Shown: positions 61,494-64,000 of the stretch, in pieces
Position numbering within the stretch: the first letter of the stretch is position 1
Layout: each line of letters starts with the position of its first letter
Assembly: GCA_947458745.1 (NCBI GenBank)
Contig: CANGYQ010000003.1
Location: 62,001 to 126,000 of the forward strand
Source of the DNA: Bryobacteraceae bacterium
GTDB lineage: Bacteria > Acidobacteriota > Terriglobia > Bryobacterales > Bryobacteraceae
Direction of reading: 5' to 3'
DNA: 64,000 nt
Notes under the pieces: generated by a model
What the model was told of the DNA's origin: nothing
The model's database searches: none
Seen by the model: the letters and a program-made list of their open reading frames with translations, nothing else
Position numbers and translations under genes: made by a program

Positions 61494-61949
61494 TTACGGC
61501 TGCCAGGCGACCGTCGACAGATCTGCCACGCGCCAGCCGGACTTGCCCGCCGCCACACAGCGCACGCCTTCGTCTCGCAACTTCTCCGCCTGCCCGGCTT
61601 CGCCACCGGGCAACCGCATCGACAGGCGCCCATCGCTGCGCACTACGCGCCAGTAGGGGACGCCATTGCCTTCCTCGTCTGCGGCCTCCGCCACGACACG
61701 GAGAAAGATGCCGGTGGTCAAGGGACACGTGTAGTCGGCATGCCATTTGCGCGCCAGATGATCGCGCAGTGCATCCAGCGTCAGCACGGAGCCGGGGGGA
61801 ACTTGCCGGATCACCGCTTGCAGTTCCAGCGGGGAAGCAATCAGCATATTGCCCTCCGGGAACGTTTTGCTCTTGGATGAAGTGATGCGCTCCACTCTGG
61901 GCGGCGGAGCCGAATCGCGCTTTTGGATGGCGGATTTGCGGGCGGGCAT
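61494..61949 (-). CDS. alkyltransferase-like (MGMT-fold) protein
   Basis: 151 residues from the ATG at 61949 (MPARKSAIQKR, basic). The MGMT DNA-binding domain: LQAVIRQVPPGSVLTLDALRDHLARKW, TCPLTTGIFLRVVAEAADEE and VPYWRVVRSDGRLSMRLPGGEAGQAEKL. The active PCHR is replaced by PYWR, so there is no alkyl-accepting Cys, as in ATL/YbaZ-type proteins that flag O6-alkylguanine for nucleotide excision repair. Convergent with moaA. Confidence 0.85.
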   Translation of the reverse strand: MPARKSAIQKRDSAPPPRVERITSSKSKTFPEGNMLIASPLELQAVIRQVPPGSVLTLDALRDHLARKWHADYTCPLTTGIFLRVVAEAADEEGNGVPYWRVVRSDGRLSMRLPGGEAGQAEKLRDEGVRCVAAGKSGWRVADLSTVAWQP

Positions 61950-62459
61950 ACCTTTATGCTGCCACGGCACCGGGACTCGAAAAAATAATTGCGGGGCGGC
62001 TGAAACGTTCCTGACCCTAAGCCGCACTACCCGTCGATGCCGAGAGTTGAGCCAGCGGATCGAGCGGGAGGATTGGTTTCAGACCAAGGCCTGCCACGCA
62101 CGCTTCTTGACCTTCGGGTCATCGCCGCCGCCACTTGCATGGCCATTTGGGCCGCCTGTGAGCTGCGCGGCGGTGGCACAGTGCAAAGCTCACCCGGCGG
62201 TGGAGTTCCCGCCCCTCCACCGCTGGCGAAAGCAAACAGAGGGTCGTAGTAGAAGGCCCCGACGCGCTTCAGGAACCAACCTGGAGGCGTAATCTCCTGC
62301 AGTGAGCGCCCGGCCCGCTGAACGTTAGCTAACCGAGCCTGCTGTCGGAGGAGCAACCTGGACGGCCTCTGGAGTTTCCTCATGCCCCGCCCGGCATGAA
62401 AACTTCCTGGAGGCCGTCACGGGATTGAAAGCTTTTGTCCGCTAAAATGAGCTATCCCG
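61950..62459. other. 510-bp gap with a long hairpin before nadE
   Basis: No protein family is recognisable. A reverse frame at 62027-62383 (118 residues, low complexity, PPP/GGG) starts inside the hairpin and is doubtful. The long inverted repeat at 62361-62418 is the only clear structure. Confidence 0.5.
62361..62418. promoter_or_regulatory. long imperfect inverted repeat upstream of nadE
   Basis: GACGGCCTC (62361-62369) pairs with GAGGCCGTC (62410-62418); GGAGTTT with AAACTTCC (one bulge); CATGCC (62381-62386) with GGCATG (62393-62398), leaving a 6-base loop. This makes a nearly continuous hairpin of about 20 or more base pairs ending 41 bases before the nadE ATG. It may be a regulatory leader, a terminator for the upstream side, or a small palindromic repeat element. 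Confidence 0.55.
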
Positions 62460-64000
62460 ATGCGCATCGCGCTAGCTCAGATCAACACCACCGTCGGCGA
62501 CTTTCCGGGCAACGCTCGCCGGATGTCCGCCTTCGCGCGCCGGGCCGCGGATGCCGGCGCTGATGTCGTCGCTTTCCCCGAACTTTCCCTCACCGGCTAT
62601 CCTCCGCTGGACCTGATCGAAAAGCCCAGCTTTCTTGAACGTGCCGAGGAGCAGCTGGCGCTGCTGACGGCCGAACTGGCGGCGCTGCCGCTGGCGGTCA
62701 TCTGCGGCACCATTGCGCGGGCGGAACGCTCCGCTGGCAAGCAGCTGCTGAACTCCGCCATCGTGTTGGCGCAAGGCCAGCCTGGGTTCCGGCAGGACAA
62801 AATGTTGCTGCCCACCTATGACGTTTTCGACGAAGCCCGCTATTTTCAACCGGCTGAACGCCAGAAGCTGACCTGGATCACGGGCCGCAAGACGGCCTTG
62901 ACGATCTGCGAAGACGCCTGGAACGACAAGCAGTTCTGGGAGCGGCGGCTCTACCAGCGGGATCCGGTGGAAGAACTGGTCTCGGGCGGGGCCGAGGTAT
63001 TGATCTCGATCAACGCGTCGCCTTATCACATCGGCAAACGCGAGCAGCGGCGCGAAATCTTTGCGGCCACGGCCAAGCGGTACAAGATCCCGGTGGTCTA
63101 CGTGAACCAGGTGGGCGGCAACGATCAGCTGGTGTTTGACGGGTCGAGCTTTGCCATGGACGCGAGCGGCCGGGTGATCGCGGCGGCTTGCTCATTTGAC
63201 GAAGACCTGATCATCGTCGATGTCGATTCCGGCGCAGGTACGCTGAACGAAACGCATCAGGAAGAAACCGAAGCCACGTATCAGGCACTGGTGCTGGGCA
63301 CGCGCGACTACATCCGCAAGTGCGGCTTCCAGAAAGTACTGATCGGCCTGTCCGGCGGGATTGATTCCACCATCACCGCCGCCATCGCCGTGGATGCCGT
63401 GGGCCGCGAGAATGTCACGGGTGTCGCCATGCCGGGGCCGCATAGTTCCGAACATAGCCTCACCGACGCGCGCGTGCTAGCTGAGAACCTGGGCATCCGG
63501 TTTGAAGTGGCCAGCATCAATGCAGGCTACGCCGCGGCCATGGCCACCTTGGAGCCAGTCTTTACCGGCTTCAAGCCGGACGTTACCGAAGAGAATCTGC
63601 AAAGCCGTCTGCGCGGGTTGACGCTGATGGCCATGTCGAACAAGTTTGGCGCGCTGGTGCTGACCACCGGCAACAAGAGCGAAGTGGCCGTGGGCTACTG
63701 CACGCTCTACGGCGACATGTGCGGCGGCCTGGCCGTCATCAGTGATGTCCCCAAGACGATGGTGTACGAGTTATCGCGCACCGCCAACCGGCGGCACAAC
63801 GGGGCGATCCCGGAAAGCGTCTTCACCAAGCCGCCATCGGCTGAGCTGCGTCCGGACCAGAAAGATTCCGACTCGCTCCCCGACTACGAAGTGCTGGACG
63901 CCATCTTGAAGGCGTACATCGAAGAGTTGCGCACACCGGCCGAGATTGCTGAGCTTTTGGGCCAGCCACTGGAGCTGGTGCGTGACATCATCAACAAAGT
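62460..64000 (+). CDS. nadE: glutamine-dependent NAD+ synthetase, 3' end outside window
   Basis: 513 residues visible, from the ATG at 62460, frame open to the window edge. The N-terminal nitrilase-type glutaminase: MRIALAQINTTVGDFPGNARR, VVAFPELSLTGYPPLDL (Glu), YDVFDEARYFQP, TALTICEDAWN (Cys) and VLISINASPYH. The C-terminal synthetase: KVLIGLSGGIDSTITAAIAVDAVG (P-loop SGGIDS), LTTGNKSEVAVGYCTLYGDMCGGLAVI. It amidates NAAD to NAD+ using glutamine. With nadA in the same 5 kb, this is a de novo NAD neighbourhood. Confidence 0.96.
   Translation, partial: MRIALAQINTTVGDFPGNARRMSAFARRAADAGADVVAFPELSLTGYPPLDLIEKPSFLERAEEQLALLTAELAALPLAVICGTIARAERSAGKQLLNSAIVLAQGQPGFRQDKMLLPTYDVFDEARYFQPAERQKLTWITGRKTALTICEDAWNDKQFWERRLYQRDPVEELVSGGAEVLISINASPYHIGKREQRREIFAATAKRYKIPVVYVNQVGGNDQLVFDGSSFAMDASGRVIAAACSFDEDLIIVDVDSGAGTLNETHQEETEATYQALVLGTRDYIRKCGFQKVLIGLSGGIDSTITAAIAVDAVGRENVTGVAMPGPHSSEHSLTDARVLAENLGIRFEVASINAGYAAAMATLEPVFTGFKPDVTEENLQSRLRGLTLMAMSNKFGALVLTTGNKSEVAVGYCTLYGDMCGGLAVISDVPKTMVYELSRTANRRHNGAIPESVFTKPPSAELRPDQKDSDSLPDYEVLDAILKAYIEELRTPAEIAELLGQPLELVRDIINK

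Noticed and set aside
62027..62383. 118-residue reverse frame before nadE
   Set aside because: Starts within the long hairpin, low-complexity, no ribosome-binding site or family; may be real but unsupported.

Overview
The window is about 64 kb of high-GC, gene-dense DNA from a Gram-negative bacterium (lpxB is present). Several traits point to Acidobacteriota, most likely a Solibacter/Bryobacter-type lineage: PadR regulators paired with remnants of ADOP-type MacB/FtsX permeases, a PEP-CTERM protein, many VapBC and DUF433/DUF5615 toxin-antitoxin genes, a DUF2760/Hsp70 locus, and large PAS/GAF hybrid kinases. The assignment is inferred from gene content; no rRNA is present.

Layout. 1-5.5 kb: end of an M29-like aminopeptidase, a secreted lectin-like protein, DUF2442, an FAA hydrolase, a mutarotase-like protein, an O-methyltransferase and a short thiL. 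5.5-13.2 kb: a DUF2760-Hsp70-Hsp70 locus split by toxin-antitoxin pairs and a DUF6946-like, nuclease-like gene. 13.3-16.7 kb: two divergent secreted class V aminotransferase-like proteins. 16.9-19.5 kb: a DUF2335 membrane-protein pair, an SGNH esterase, and a PadR gene with a perfect palindromic operator next to an internally deleted ADOP permease. 20-26.4 kb: a response regulator and two paralogous hybrid histidine kinases. 26.4-27.0 kb: a redoxin with an in-frame UGA exactly where the peroxidatic cysteine belongs, followed by a SECIS-like hairpin. I read it as a selenoprotein, and it is the most striking single feature here.

27-33.4 kb: LOG phosphoribohydrolase, PEP-CTERM protein, CPBP protease, MaoC hydratase, and a PfkB-GT39-dapF run. 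The dapF product has Ser at both catalytic Cys positions. 33.65-40.06 kb: an integrated element in tRNA-Ile(CAT), with a 43-bp direct repeat, a tyrosine integrase and paired candidate arm sites. Its cargo is a patchwork of intact (wza-like, rfbC, rfbA) and broken (ThiF, sugar transferase, NUDIX, HsdS) genes. 40-52.9 kb is ordinary core and accessory sequence: RsbW-like, NmrA/AraC pair, GH-like, cysS, a transsulfuration enzyme, spermidine synthase-like, radical SAM, YdcF and nagA. 52.9-56.3 kb: an isolated fliD with a small partner gene, a second PadR with a wrecked ADOP permease, and orphan antitoxins. 56.3-64 kb: lpxB, an M1-peptidase-like protein without its zinc site plus TPR, nadA-moaA, an alkyltransferase-like gene, and nadE running off the end.

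Functional themes are NAD and molybdopterin cofactor synthesis (nadA, moaA, nadE), sulfur metabolism (cysS and the transsulfuration enzyme), a two-component signalling block, and repeated insertion and decay of accessory genes.
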